Origin: Synergistaceae bacterium OttesenSCG-928-I11
GTDB lineage: Bacteria > Synergistota > Synergistia > Synergistales > Synergistaceae
DNA length: 34,123 bases
Direction: 5' to 3'
Assembly: GCA_030266365.1 (NCBI GenBank)
Contig: JAJDHV010000012.1
Location: forward strand, 1-34,123
The notes under the pieces were generated by a model. The model worked only from the letters and a program-made list of their open reading frames with translations. It made no database searches and had not been told where the DNA came from. This document shows, piece after piece, positions 1-8,526 of this stretch. The position numbers and the translations under genes are program-made. Position 1 is the first letter of the stretch, and every line of letters begins with the position of its first letter.

Positions 1-893
1 ACGGCCTCGATCGCGATACGGGCCGCCTCGAGCAGGGAGGAGCGTCGGATGCCGAGCTGGCTGTTCACGACGGGCGGGTTGTAGAAGAGAATGTGTCGCT
101 CGCAGGCGGGCGCTCCGTTCTCTGCAACAAGTTCGAACTCGCTGCCGACGAGCGACTCCGCAAGCTCCTTCGGGTTCGCGATCGTCGCCGAGCAGCAGAT
201 GAAGGTCGGCATGGAGCCATAGAACGCGCAGATTCGCGCGAGCCGCTGCAGGATGAGCGCGAAGTGCGAACCGAAGATGCCACGATACGTGTGCAGCTCG
301 TCGATAACGACGTATTTCAGATTTTCGAACAGGTTGCGCCACTTCGTGTGGTGGGGAAGGATCCCGGTGTGCAGCATGTCGGGGTTCGTGATAACGACGT
401 GCCCGGCGTCGCGGACCTTCGCGCGCGCGTCGGCAGGCGTGTCGCCGTCATACGTAAACGTACGCACATCAAGCTTCATGTCCTCGACAAGTCCGTGCAG
501 CTCGGAGAGCTGGTCCTGTGCGAGCGCCTTCGTGGGAAAGAGGTAGATCGCGCGGGATGACGGCGAGTTGATGATCGTGTCCAGAACCGGCAGGTTGTAG
601 CAGAGCGTCTTGCCCGATGCGGTCGGCGTGACAATCACGGCGTTGCGACGCGCCAGCGCGAGCGAGACGGCCTTCGCCTGATGCGTGTATAGGTTTGGAA
701 CCCCGCGCTTCTGCAACGCTCGGGCGAGATCTGCGTCGATCGCGGGCCACGGCGCCGTGTCGGCTTCCTTCGCGTCGATGACGCGGTACTCCGTCGTCTC
801 CCCGGGAAGCGACCGGATCCATTTGAGAAGAGATACGACGTCCCTTTCTTCGTCCGCGAAAAAATATTTTTTCCTGCGCGCATCCGCGTCCAT
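1..893 (-). CDS. DEAD/DEAH-box helicase, YprA/MrfA type (3' end beyond the window)
   Basis: The minus-strand frame is open from an ATG at 893, with GAGGTGA about 7 bases upstream, to the window edge, giving 297 N-terminal residues. Visible motifs in order: YTHQ (Q-motif-like, 69-72), TPTASGKT (Walker A, 89-96), PTKALAQDQ (motif Ia, 120-128), TNPDMLH (169-175), DELH (motif II, 198-201) and CSATIANP (motif III, 234-241). The spacing and the segment DELHTYRGIFGSH are typical of the large superfamily 2 helicases related to B. subtilis YprA (MrfA), which continue with a second RecA fold and a cysteine-rich DUF1998 domain. Those parts would lie to the left and are not seen. MrfA acts in repair of mitomycin-type DNA damage together with the exonuclease MrfB, and a MrfB-like gene lies at 4460-5719. 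Family assignment is firm; the exact repair role is inferred. Confidence 0.85.
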   Translation of the reverse strand, partial: MDADARRKKYFFADEERDVVSLLKWIRSLPGETTEYRVIDAKEADTAPWPAIDADLARALQKRGVPNLYTHQAKAVSLALARRNAVIVTPTASGKTLCYNLPVLDTIINSPSSRAIYLFPTKALAQDQLSELHGLVEDMKLDVRTFTYDGDTPADARAKVRDAGHVVITNPDMLHTGILPHHTKWRNLFENLKYVVIDELHTYRGIFGSHFALILQRLARICAFYGSMPTFICCSATIANPKELAESLVGSEFELVAENGAPACERHILFYNPPVVNSQLGIRRSSLLEAARIAIEA

Positions 894-927
894 GTTTGAC
901 TCACCTCGTCCAATGTCCGATACTGTT

Positions 928-933
928 ATTATA
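928..933 (-). promoter_or_regulatory. candidate -10 box for the helicase gene
   Basis: A perfect TATAAT is read on the minus strand 35 bases upstream of the helicase ATG, inside the 94-base gap between two divergent genes. I cannot find a convincing -35 hexamer at 16-18 bases, so the call rests on the -10 box and its location only. No equally good promoter is visible for the plus-strand gene. Confidence 0.3.
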
Positions 934-987
934 TCTCCAACTTTGTTGTAAAATGGCGAAAATCGCATTTCGCCGAGGAGGACGACG

Positions 988-1800
988 TTGCAGGACTACG
1001 AGATACACCCGGATTTCGAAACGCTACATGTGGAGAATGGAATGCTGCGCGCAGAGCTCGCAGCATTGCACGAGGAGTATGAGCACATCAACCGTTTCCT
1101 CATTCCGTCCACGAAAACCGCCTATCTGATTCAGATTGGCGCGTTGCGCGTTGACCTCCTGCAATCCCAGACCGCCGTCCGAAAAATTCGCCGCAAAATC
1201 GCGATCCTGCGGGAGAACATCGCGGCGCACAAATATTCCGACACGGATGAAATCGAACAAACGCTCACCGAGGAGTTCCGCCAGTGGGACGAGCGCCTCC
1301 GTTACGAACTCTCCGAAATCGAGAGCGCGAAAGCCCGTTTCTCGTCGCTCTGCCCAAACGAGGACATGGAGGAAATCCGCAGCATCTATCGCATGCTCTC
1401 CCGAAAATTGAACCCGGAGGTCAACGACGAACAGAGCGACGAGGCAAAATCGTTCTGGCCCAGCGTCCAGACGGCCTACGTCTGGAACGATCTTTTTCAA
1501 CTCAAGGCGCTGCTCATGATGTCGGAGGATTATCCGGAGAGCTACGAACTGCCGAACGACATCGGCTCGATGCGGCGCACACACGCTACCCTGAAAGAGA
1601 AGGTCGAGCGTGCGCGAAGCAAAATTCGAAGCGCGCGTCAACACCCCGCCTTCGAATGGCGTAAATTGCTCGACGCACCGGAAGAGCTCACTCGGGAACA
1701 ATCCAGATTGCGCGAAGAAATCGCGAAGGCACGGATTCAAAAAACGGCACTTGAGGATATGCTCCGATCGCTCGAATTGAAAAACGCCCACGGCGCGTAG
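988..1800 (+). CDS. coiled-coil protein with a degenerate J-domain-like segment
   Basis: This 270-residue protein starts at TTG, chosen because GAGGAG lies 7 bases upstream. It is rich in charged residues. Residues about 15-115 and 195-262 look like long heptad-containing helices (coiled coils), and there is no signal peptide or membrane helix. The central part (about 130-180) has the pattern YRMLSRKLNPE, then FW..VQ.AY, then DL..LKALL. This matches a family of J-domain-like proteins in which helices II and III are followed by an AY..DL..L motif. The HPD tripeptide needed to stimulate Hsp70 is replaced by LNP, so it probably does not act as a normal DnaJ co-chaperone. The gene diverges from the helicase gene and ends in a terminator whose loop contains its stop codon. 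Function is unknown; the J-like relationship is my reading of the pattern. Confidence 0.75.
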   Translation: MQDYEIHPDFETLHVENGMLRAELAALHEEYEHINRFLIPSTKTAYLIQIGALRVDLLQSQTAVRKIRRKIAILRENIAAHKYSDTDEIEQTLTEEFRQWDERLRYELSEIESAKARFSSLCPNEDMEEIRSIYRMLSRKLNPEVNDEQSDEAKSFWPSVQTAYVWNDLFQLKALLMMSEDYPESYELPNDIGSMRRTHATLKEKVERARSKIRSARQHPAFEWRKLLDAPEELTREQSRLREEIAKARIQKTALEDMLRSLELKNAHGA

Positions 1801-1818
1801 CCGTGGGCGAAATTTTTT
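1780..1818. terminator. bidirectional intrinsic terminator between convergent genes
   Basis: GCCCACGG (1786-1793) and CCGTGGGC (1801-1808) form a perfect 8-bp stem with a 7-base loop. Six T follow on the plus strand (1813-1818), and five T follow on the minus strand (1784-1780). The TAG stop codon of the upstream plus-strand gene lies inside the loop. The structure can serve both the plus-strand gene and the minus-strand mutase gene that ends at 1847. Confidence 0.85.
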
Positions 1819-1846
1819 CCTCTATCGGGCTGCTATTGGGCGATCG

Positions 1847-3244
1847 TCAGTATTCCCACTCGAAATCCGGACCGCCCGCAGCCCTGATCCTTTTTTTCAT
1901 GTCGTCGCAAATCGCGTCCAGGTCCGCCTGTGTGCGTCCCTCGCACCGTGCGACGAGCACGGGCTGCGTGTTCGACGACCGCAGCAAGCTCCATCCGTTG
2001 TCATGGACGATTCGCACGCCGTCGACGGTGATCGTCTGCATGTCCGCGATCGCGGCGTTCTTGACGCGCTCGACAACTTCGAACTTGAGTTCGTCCGGGC
2101 AGTCGAACCGTGTCTCCGCGGTGGAGGGATAATGGGGCATCGCTTCCACGATTTCGGAGAGTTTTTTGTCGGTGTTCGAGAGAATGCGAAGCAGCCGCCC
2201 CGCTGCGTAGAACGCGTCGTCGAATCCGTAGAATTCGTCGGCGAAGAACATGTGCCCCGAGACCTCACCGGAGAAGAGCGCGTCTTCCTCGCGCATTTTG
2301 GCTTTGACCAGAGAGTGACCGGACTTCCACCACATCGGTTTCCCGCCGAGCTTCTCGGTCTCCTCGAACAGCATCATCGAGCTTTTTACCTCGACGATCA
2401 CTGTCGCGCCCGGATGCCTGGGCAAAATTTCCTGCCAGAAGATCAGCATGAGCTGATCGCCGAAGAGCATGCCGCCTTTGTCGTCCACCACGCCGATCCG
2501 GTCCGAATCGCCGTCGAAACCGATGCCGATGTCCGCGCCGTTTTTCAGGACCGCCGCCATCAGGTCGGGCAGATACTCCCGCTTCGTCGGGTCGGGGTGG
2601 TGGTTGGGAAAATGGCCGTCCGGCTCGCTGTAGAGTTCGATGACCTCGGCGCCGATCGCACGCGCGAATGCAGGGGCGAAGATACCGCCGGTTCCGTTCC
2701 CGGAATCGAGCACAACCTTGAGTTTTCGGGGACCGAGGTCGATTTTCGAGACGAGCATGTCGATGTATGCCTGGTTGACGTCCTCGGTGCGGATCGCGCC
2801 GCGCGTTTCTCCCACCTCCATCCGTCCGTCACGGATGATCCGATAGATCTCCTGAATGTCGTCTCCCCATATGGTCGATTTGCCCTGCGCGAGCTTCAGG
2901 CCGTTGAACTCCGGGGGATTGTGGCTACCCGTCACCATCACGCCGCCGTCGACGCCGAAGTGGTAGAGGCTCCAATAAAACGTCGGGCTCGCGACCATCC
3001 CGATGTCGATGACGGAGACGCCGGCGCGCGTCAGCCCGTCGATGATGTCCGCCTTGATGCGCGGCGTCGAGAGCCTCGCGTCACCGCCGACCGTCACCTC
3101 GAAGATGCCGAGATCGGAGAGGTAGGTGCCGTACGCCTGTCCGATGGCGACGACGGTCCCGCTCGTCAGTTCCGCGTCGGCAATGCCGCGGATATCGTAT
3201 TCTCTAAAAATATGCGAAGGAACTTCAGGGTGAAAATCGCTCAT
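1847..3244 (-). CDS. phosphomannomutase/phosphoglucomutase (AlgC/ManB family)
   Basis: This 465-residue alpha-D-phosphohexomutase interconverts hexose 1- and 6-phosphates, feeding sugar-nucleotide synthesis for envelope polysaccharides. All four signature sites are present: the phosphoserine loop TGSHNP (Ser107), the magnesium loop DGDSD (244-248), the sugar-specificity loop GEVSGH (326-331) and the phosphate-binding loop RSSNTQP (422-428). Length is normal for the family. The ATG at 3244 is preferred over one seven codons upstream because GGGAGG lies about 9 bases before it, and the longer form would contain that site. It is the last gene of a minus-strand run and stops next to the bidirectional terminator at 1780-1818. 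Whether mannose or glucose phosphate is preferred cannot be read from the sequence. Confidence 0.93.
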   Translation of the reverse strand: MSDFHPEVPSHIFREYDIRGIADAELTSGTVVAIGQAYGTYLSDLGIFEVTVGGDARLSTPRIKADIIDGLTRAGVSVIDIGMVASPTFYWSLYHFGVDGGVMVTGSHNPPEFNGLKLAQGKSTIWGDDIQEIYRIIRDGRMEVGETRGAIRTEDVNQAYIDMLVSKIDLGPRKLKVVLDSGNGTGGIFAPAFARAIGAEVIELYSEPDGHFPNHHPDPTKREYLPDLMAAVLKNGADIGIGFDGDSDRIGVVDDKGGMLFGDQLMLIFWQEILPRHPGATVIVEVKSSMMLFEETEKLGGKPMWWKSGHSLVKAKMREEDALFSGEVSGHMFFADEFYGFDDAFYAAGRLLRILSNTDKKLSEIVEAMPHYPSTAETRFDCPDELKFEVVERVKNAAIADMQTITVDGVRIVHDNGWSLLRSSNTQPVLVARCEGRTQADLDAICDDMKKRIRAAGGPDFEWEY

Positions 3245-3290
3245 CGTCGCTGCCCTCCCGAACAAATTGTGACTGACGCCACGTCAGTCA

Positions 3291-4466
3291 TTATAAACGT
3301 TTTTTTCTGAAATATGCAGGCGCCCAATACAGGATCTGCAACGCGACCAGCGATCCGAGGGAGACGAGGGAAAGGAGTCGGAACGTCCAGGCGATCCCAA
3401 AGAACGATGATGCGTATCCGATAACGAGCGGCGTCAAAAACCATCCGGAGTCGTAGAGGAAAAGCGCGGTGGCGTTTCCCTTCGGCCGAAGCGCGGGCGG
3501 AAGTGTGTCGCTGATCAGGGAGAGGTACATGGGAAATCCGGCACCAATCCCCAGCCCGAACAACGCACCCGCCACGAGAAACGTGAGGTTCGACGGAAAG
3601 AGAGAGATGCAGCAGAGCGCGCCCGCCATCAACATGCCGCACGGCGCAAACAGGAGCGCGCGAGGCACGCGATTCAGCATCTTCGAGCCCAGCAATCGCA
3701 CAGACACGGCTGCCACCGAACTGCTGACGAGAAAATACGACGTAAGCACGCCATATTCGGCGGCATACATCGACATACTCGCGGTCGTCGCGTCGACAAG
3801 AGCGACGAGCATACCCGTTACGGTCAACACGAGAAACGGGCGATTCACGAAGAGGTCGCCGTACGAACCCCACTGCGGCTGTTTTTCATCCTTCGAAACC
3901 GTCTGCGCATTGCCGACCCTGCGACCGAGATACCAACAGACAACGCACATGAGCGGGCCGAGGGACAAATAAAGCCTCAGGTGTCCGCCGATGAGCAGCC
4001 ACTCTCCCAGCGGCGTGATCGTCGCCGTCGGCAGGACGCCGCCACTCACGACGACCGCAAATGTCGCGCCGCGCATCGCCTCCGGAATGATGAGCGCCTG
4101 ATAGGAAAAGATGCCGATCGTATAGATCCCGAAACTCAATCCCGAGAGAACGCGCCCGAGCAGAATCATCGTTATTCCGCGCGCGAAGTAGAGAACGAGG
4201 CAGCCGACCAGCCCCAGCACACTCGACCCGACCAGCGTGCGCCGGATACCGAAGTTCTCCAGTAACCAGCTCCCCAACGGCCGCGCACTCATGATCGCGA
4301 TGAAAAAAATTCCCAGAACCCACCCGGTCATCTCCTGGGAAATGCCATACCCCTGCACGACTGTGCCGTATATGAAATAGATCTGTTCCATGCAATGAAT
4401 GGCGTAGATCGGCAGGAAAAGGCTGATCAACAGACGGTCGTTTTCCGTGATTTTAGGCTTCAGCAT
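3291..4466 (-). CDS. major facilitator superfamily transporter
   Basis: This 391-residue, strongly hydrophobic protein has about 12 predicted membrane helices and a basic intracellular loop (RPLGSWLLENFGIRR, about 62-76) that fits MFS motif A between helices 2 and 3. A second basic loop after helix 6 separates the two halves. Family-level assignment is good, but the substrate cannot be told from sequence; sugar, drug or organic-acid transport are all possible. Its ATG overlaps the stop of the upstream exonuclease gene within ATGCTGA (4460-4466), so translation is probably coupled. The mutase gene follows after 46 bases. Confidence 0.85.
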   Translation of the reverse strand: MLKPKITENDRLLISLFLPIYAIHCMEQIYFIYGTVVQGYGISQEMTGWVLGIFFIAIMSARPLGSWLLENFGIRRTLVGSSVLGLVGCLVLYFARGITMILLGRVLSGLSFGIYTIGIFSYQALIIPEAMRGATFAVVVSGGVLPTATITPLGEWLLIGGHLRLYLSLGPLMCVVCWYLGRRVGNAQTVSKDEKQPQWGSYGDLFVNRPFLVLTVTGMLVALVDATTASMSMYAAEYGVLTSYFLVSSSVAAVSVRLLGSKMLNRVPRALLFAPCGMLMAGALCCISLFPSNLTFLVAGALFGLGIGAGFPMYLSLISDTLPPALRPKGNATALFLYDSGWFLTPLVIGYASSFFGIAWTFRLLSLVSLGSLVALQILYWAPAYFRKKRL

Positions 4467-5719
4467 TCGTTCTCATCTCCGCATTCGGAACGCGACGCGT
4501 TCTTTTTTCTCTCAAGTTTTCTGTTAAGCCGCTCATGGCGATGCTGTAAATCGCGCAACATCTGGATATACGAACGTCCGAGCAAATGCCTGTTTCGTTT
4601 CAGCCACGAAAACGCGCTGCGAACGTGCTCCATCGCCCTGTCGGGGGAATGGAAGCGATGTTCCTCCAACTTCGCGAGTTCCTCGCAAATCGTGTAGACG
4701 GAGACCCATTCGTACGCGCAGACGCACCCTTCGAACAACGCGCGCAACACGAAGGCGAAGTCCTCTCGCGCGGCATCGTAATCCTGCGATTTTTTCGCGC
4801 GGTACGCGCGGCGCAAGCGAGCATCGACGCCGGAAACTCCGTCGTTGCACGCATCCTCCCAAAATTGGCAAGAGAGGTCGTCGCGTCCCTGCGAATCCCA
4901 GATGTCCCCGGCGCGTAACCGCTCCCGTCCGTCGCCGCGGTTTCCGTCCAGGATCGACGCGATATGGCAGTAAAGGGAAGCGAGCGAGACGATGTCCAGT
5001 TCGTTGTGATAGAAGACCCCATGAAGAGGGGAGGCATCCGACGAGCGCAGATATTGAAAATAGATCGCCGGAATCATCGCCCCGGGAATATCCTCGCCGC
5101 TCCTCGTCACACCGAGCACGTTTTTCTCCATGCTCCCGAGCGAACAGGAGGAGAGATACCCACGGTACAGCCTGCGCGCCAGATAGAGGAGATCGACATG
5201 TGGAAAGCGGTCCCATATCGGCGTGCTGCGCGCAAGAATGTGCCGGGTTCGCAACAGGGGGAGGTCGAAGGCCTTTCCGTTGTACGTCGCGAGCGTGGCA
5301 TCGGGCGGAATCGCAGCGTCGATCGCCGCAAGCCAGCGCGCTTCCCGGGCGGGGCCCTCCAGAAAAAACTGGAGGACCGAAAAATCTTCTCCATCGACGA
5401 ACCCCAAACCGCACAAGAAAGCGTAGGTGCCCGTGCCCCCCGCCAAACCGGTCGTCTCCAGATCGAGAAAGACAACGCGATTTGTGGCGCCAAACGTGCG
5501 CATGACGACCATTTCATCCGGCGAGAGAAGCGGATGTTGCCCATGCGGCGCACCCAAGCGATAACGTCGAGAGATTCGATAAACACCCTCGTCGACCCAT
5601 TCACCCGGCGGCAGCCCTCTGACGGGCCCTCCGGTTTGCCGCTTGGGCGAAGGGTTTTCCGATGTCTCCTGACTGTTTCGATATTCGAAAAAACGATCGA
5701 ACCGACTCATGTCGCTCAT
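4460..5719 (-). CDS. YprB/MrfB-like 3'-5' exonuclease (RNase H-like fold)
   Basis: This 419-residue protein has the YprB-type exonuclease domain at about 75-245. FLDLETTGLAGGTGTYAF gives the first two metal-binding acids (Asp86, Glu88), TYNGKAFDLPLL the next, and HNELDIVSL the last, a DEDD-type set. The stretch before the domain contains R..YRLGAPHGQHPLL, a pattern also found in YprB proteins. The remaining 150 or so residues are helical and TPR-like, as in B. subtilis MrfB, an exonuclease that works with the helicase MrfA after mitomycin damage. A MrfA-like gene lies at 1-893 on the same strand but three genes away. The start lies 12 bases after the stop of the phosphoesterase gene, with GAGG about 10 bases before it. 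Catalytic role is well supported; the pathway is inferred. Confidence 0.87.
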   Translation of the reverse strand: MSDMSRFDRFFEYRNSQETSENPSPKRQTGGPVRGLPPGEWVDEGVYRISRRYRLGAPHGQHPLLSPDEMVVMRTFGATNRVVFLDLETTGLAGGTGTYAFLCGLGFVDGEDFSVLQFFLEGPAREARWLAAIDAAIPPDATLATYNGKAFDLPLLRTRHILARSTPIWDRFPHVDLLYLARRLYRGYLSSCSLGSMEKNVLGVTRSGEDIPGAMIPAIYFQYLRSSDASPLHGVFYHNELDIVSLASLYCHIASILDGNRGDGRERLRAGDIWDSQGRDDLSCQFWEDACNDGVSGVDARLRRAYRAKKSQDYDAAREDFAFVLRALFEGCVCAYEWVSVYTICEELAKLEEHRFHSPDRAMEHVRSAFSWLKRNRHLLGRSYIQMLRDLQHRHERLNRKLERKKNASRSECGDENEC

Positions 5720-5731
5720 TCGGAATGCGCC

Positions 5732-6871
5732 TCATCTCGAATCAAGTCGATCAACACAACCTCCGCAGGCGCGAGAAATCGCATGGGGGGGGCCGACGAA
5801 ACCGGCCCCATTGCTCACGTACAGATACGAGCCGTTTCCAATGAACCGCAACCCTTTCGGTCTGCCGGGAATTTTGTGACGAGACGACGGAATGAAAAAA
5901 AGCTGACCCCCGTGCGTGTGCCCCGAGAGTTGCAGGTCGAAACGACCGATGGTCGAAGGTTCGACGATTGGCCTGTGCCGGAGGAAGAGCACAAATTTTT
6001 TTCTCTCCTCGCACGTCAGGGAAGCGAACAATTCCTCCGATACGGATTGCTCCGGATTCGCGTCCGATTTTCGAATATGATCGAGATCGTCCGCGCCGAG
6101 AAGCAAAATCTCGCCCAAATCGCGCTTCTCGCCGGCAATCCGCTCGATTCGCGAGAGATCGACAAATTCGGCGGAGTTCTCGAAACCCTCGTAGTAGTCG
6201 TGGTTACCCGGCACGGCCCATACCCCGAGGCGCGGGGAAGCGCCCGCGATTCGACGCAACTCCTCCGCGTAGGGGAGATAGAAGGAGGAGACACCCGCTT
6301 CGTCGCCCACGCTCCCGTCGACGAGGTCTCCGGTGATAACCACCAGATCCGGTTCGGCTGAGACGATCGCGTCGACGACCCTCGCAACGTGTTTGAGGAG
6401 CATGAACGGACTGATGTGGAGGTCGGTCAACTGCGCGATCCGAAGACGCTCGGCACCGTCGGGCAGTTTCGGCGTCCGGAGCTCGATGCGCACGGTCCGG
6501 ATCGTGCGCGCTTCGTAGACGCCATAGGCGCAAACGGCAAAAGAGACGCAGCAGGACACGAGGAACGCGGCTCGAATGTCCAGGGCAAAACAACGAAAAA
6601 TCAACATACAGGCCGTCGTCAGGATGACGAAGATATTCCATGCACCGCCAAAACGATAGACGGCAGATTTGAGGGTCATGCGCCGCCGTTCCCGTCTCGG
6701 CGTGTGAAGACGACGCGCGGCGAGGCTCGACATCATCGCGAAAGCACCCATCACAAGCCAGAGCGCCTCCTGCCAACCCTTCAAATGCACGCCGACGGAT
6801 ACATAAAGGTAATAATGGGCGAGAAAAATAGCAAACAACACAAAAAACCAGAACAGGCGATTGTCCGACAC
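5732..6871 (-). CDS. membrane-anchored metallophosphoesterase (YkuE-like)
   Basis: The N-terminal 140 residues hold four predicted membrane helices. The catalytic domain follows with the complete calcineurin-like set: TDLHIS (D-x-H), GDLVDG, GNHDYY, an RHRP histidine and GHTHGGQ. These residues bind two metal ions. The architecture matches bacterial YkuE-type phosphoesterases, of which some act on phospholipids or lipid-linked substrates such as UDP-diacylglucosamine; the substrate here is not known. The open frame continues far upstream into the cardiolipin-synthase gene, so the start must be inside it. GTG at 6871 is the best choice after the upstream stop at 6943, although its Shine-Dalgarno site is weak. 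Placement between a phospholipid synthase and an exonuclease gene fits, but does not prove, a role in lipid turnover. Confidence 0.8.
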   Translation of the reverse strand: MSDNRLFWFFVLFAIFLAHYYLYVSVGVHLKGWQEALWLVMGAFAMMSSLAARRLHTPRRERRRMTLKSAVYRFGGAWNIFVILTTACMLIFRCFALDIRAAFLVSCCVSFAVCAYGVYEARTIRTVRIELRTPKLPDGAERLRIAQLTDLHISPFMLLKHVARVVDAIVSAEPDLVVITGDLVDGSVGDEAGVSSFYLPYAEELRRIAGASPRLGVWAVPGNHDYYEGFENSAEFVDLSRIERIAGEKRDLGEILLLGADDLDHIRKSDANPEQSVSEELFASLTCEERKKFVLFLRHRPIVEPSTIGRFDLQLSGHTHGGQLFFIPSSRHKIPGRPKGLRFIGNGSYLYVSNGAGFVGPPHAISRACGGCVDRLDSR

Positions 6872-6942
6872 CCTGTTCCGGTGAACGTTTGTCGTATTTT
6901 TTAAATGCTTGATTCTTTCGAATTCCTTTTCTTTGATTTTTT

Positions 6943-8520
6943 TTATATTTGTGATGACCACAGTCTGCCCAACGATTCCAAAATCTTGGATCGCACGCTC
7001 CGCTTCTCCCACTCGGAGAGAATGCACTCCCTGGATTTTCCCAGATCGAGCAGGAAATCCCGCTCGAAAATTTTCGCCGTCTCCCTGCTGTAGATAAACG
7101 CCTGCACTTCGAAGTTGATCGCGAGGCTTCTGTTGTCGAGATTCGCCGTGCCGACGGAGGAGATCACGTCGTCCATGAGAAGCGTCTTCGCATGGACGAA
7201 ACCGTCCTCGTACATCCAGATGCGCACACCCGCGCGCAGAAGATCTTCGATGTTCGACCTGCCGGCCCAACTCACCAGAAAATGATCTGGAACGGCGGGT
7301 ATGAGGATTCGCACATCGATCCCGGAAAGCGCCGCGATTTGAAGCGCTTGCATGATGGATCCGTCGGGAACGAGATATGGCGTCGTGATCCAGATTCTGC
7401 ATTTCGCCTCCGAGATCATCATGAAGTACATCTGTTCGATCGAGTGCCACGGAGAAGCGGAACCTCCGCTCGCCACAATCTGAATGGGGAGAAAGGGATA
7501 TTTCTCGCATTCGTTCGGGTGCGTCGGCGAAAAAACCTCGAGGTCCGGCGAGAGGTCTTCCTCTGCCGCAATTTTCCAATCCTGCAGAAAGATCGCGTTC
7601 AGCGCATATACGGGTTCTCCCCGAAAGAGCGCATGCGTGTCCCGCCAGTTGCCCAGACGCCCTTCGCCCAGATACTCCACGCCGACGTTGAGCCCGCCGG
7701 TAAACGCGACGTCTCCGTCGACGACGACAATCTTCCGGTGATTGCGAAAATTGATGCCGCTTCGCAATACGGGAAAGGAGACGGGCATAAATGTATTGTA
7801 GTCGACGCCCGCGCGCTTCAGTTTTTGTATCAGCGTGCGCCCGAATTTTTTCGTTCCGACGCCGTCCGTTATCATTCTCACCTTCACGCCGGACGCGGCC
7901 CGTTCGCAGAGGATATCCGCGATTTCATTGCCGAGCCTGTCGTCCTGAAAGATGAAATATTCGATGTTGATAAATCGTTTCGCCGACGAGAGGGCTTGTT
8001 TGATGGCGGAGAACGTCTGCGCTCCGTCCACGAGTATCTGCACTTCGCCGCGCTCCATGATTTCTGCGGCGGAGTTGCGAAACGCGAGGATCGAAATTTT
8101 TTTGACCTCCGGCGGCGTGCATCTGTCTCGCGGTGTGACGATCGTCGGGTAAGACTTGCTGGGTTTGAATAGTTTTCTCGTCTGGATGCGTTTCATATCC
8201 GGGCCGAGCAGGAGATACAGAATCACGCCGACACCGGGCAAGAGCGCCAGGGTCAGAAGCCACAGAACCGTCCTGTCCGGATTCTTGCCCTCGAGAAAAA
8301 TCAGGACGGCGACGCTCAGCACATACAGGGTCATGATATGCGGCGCATAGCGAACCGCGAGTCCCCAAATCCACGAAGAGACGTCGTAGGTGTACTGGAG
8401 CAGAGTCAACCCATCGGTCCCTGCTCTGACGACAAGTACAAAATACGGTACAAGCCCCAGCACGAAGGCAACCGCCGCGGTAATGACCAGCTTTTTCCAG
8501 ACCGGTTTATCCTTTTTCAT
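6943..8520 (-). CDS. cls: cardiolipin synthase-like phospholipase D family enzyme
   Basis: This 525-residue protein has three N-terminal membrane helices (about 8-31, 58-76 and 83-106; the last two form the PLDc_N segment with EGKNPDRTVLWLL) and two HKD motifs. The first is HRKIVVVD (His261, Lys263, Asp268), the second HAKTLLMD (His443, Lys445, Asp450) followed by GTANLDNRS. This is the standard layout of ClsA-type cardiolipin synthases, which condense two phosphatidylglycerol molecules at the inner membrane. Length is normal. A TGA lies three codons before the start, so ATG at 8520 is the first possible start; it has no clear Shine-Dalgarno site, and a TATA-like box sits right before it. A phosphatidylglycerophosphatase gene (pgpA) elsewhere in the window supplies the precursor pathway. 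Confidence 0.9.
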   Translation of the reverse strand: MKKDKPVWKKLVITAAVAFVLGLVPYFVLVVRAGTDGLTLLQYTYDVSSWIWGLAVRYAPHIMTLYVLSVAVLIFLEGKNPDRTVLWLLTLALLPGVGVILYLLLGPDMKRIQTRKLFKPSKSYPTIVTPRDRCTPPEVKKISILAFRNSAAEIMERGEVQILVDGAQTFSAIKQALSSAKRFINIEYFIFQDDRLGNEIADILCERAASGVKVRMITDGVGTKKFGRTLIQKLKRAGVDYNTFMPVSFPVLRSGINFRNHRKIVVVDGDVAFTGGLNVGVEYLGEGRLGNWRDTHALFRGEPVYALNAIFLQDWKIAAEEDLSPDLEVFSPTHPNECEKYPFLPIQIVASGGSASPWHSIEQMYFMMISEAKCRIWITTPYLVPDGSIMQALQIAALSGIDVRILIPAVPDHFLVSWAGRSNIEDLLRAGVRIWMYEDGFVHAKTLLMDDVISSVGTANLDNRSLAINFEVQAFIYSRETAKIFERDFLLDLGKSRECILSEWEKRSVRSKILESLGRLWSSQI

Positions 8521-8526
8521 CGTGCC

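Noticed and set aside
2003-3310. Plus-strand open frame of 435 codons opposite the mutase gene
   Set aside because: The minus strand encodes a complete phosphohexomutase with every active-site motif; the opposite frame has no family pattern and is Arg/His/Asp-rich as expected for an antisense shadow in GC-rich DNA.
4964-6361. Plus-strand open frame of 465 codons
   Set aside because: It runs antisense to the MrfB-like exonuclease and the phosphoesterase, both with complete catalytic motifs, and shows no recognisable domain.
6872-7579. N-terminal extension of the phosphoesterase open frame
   Set aside because: This part lies out of frame within the cls gene, whose HKD motifs and length are normal, so it is not coding for the phosphoesterase.
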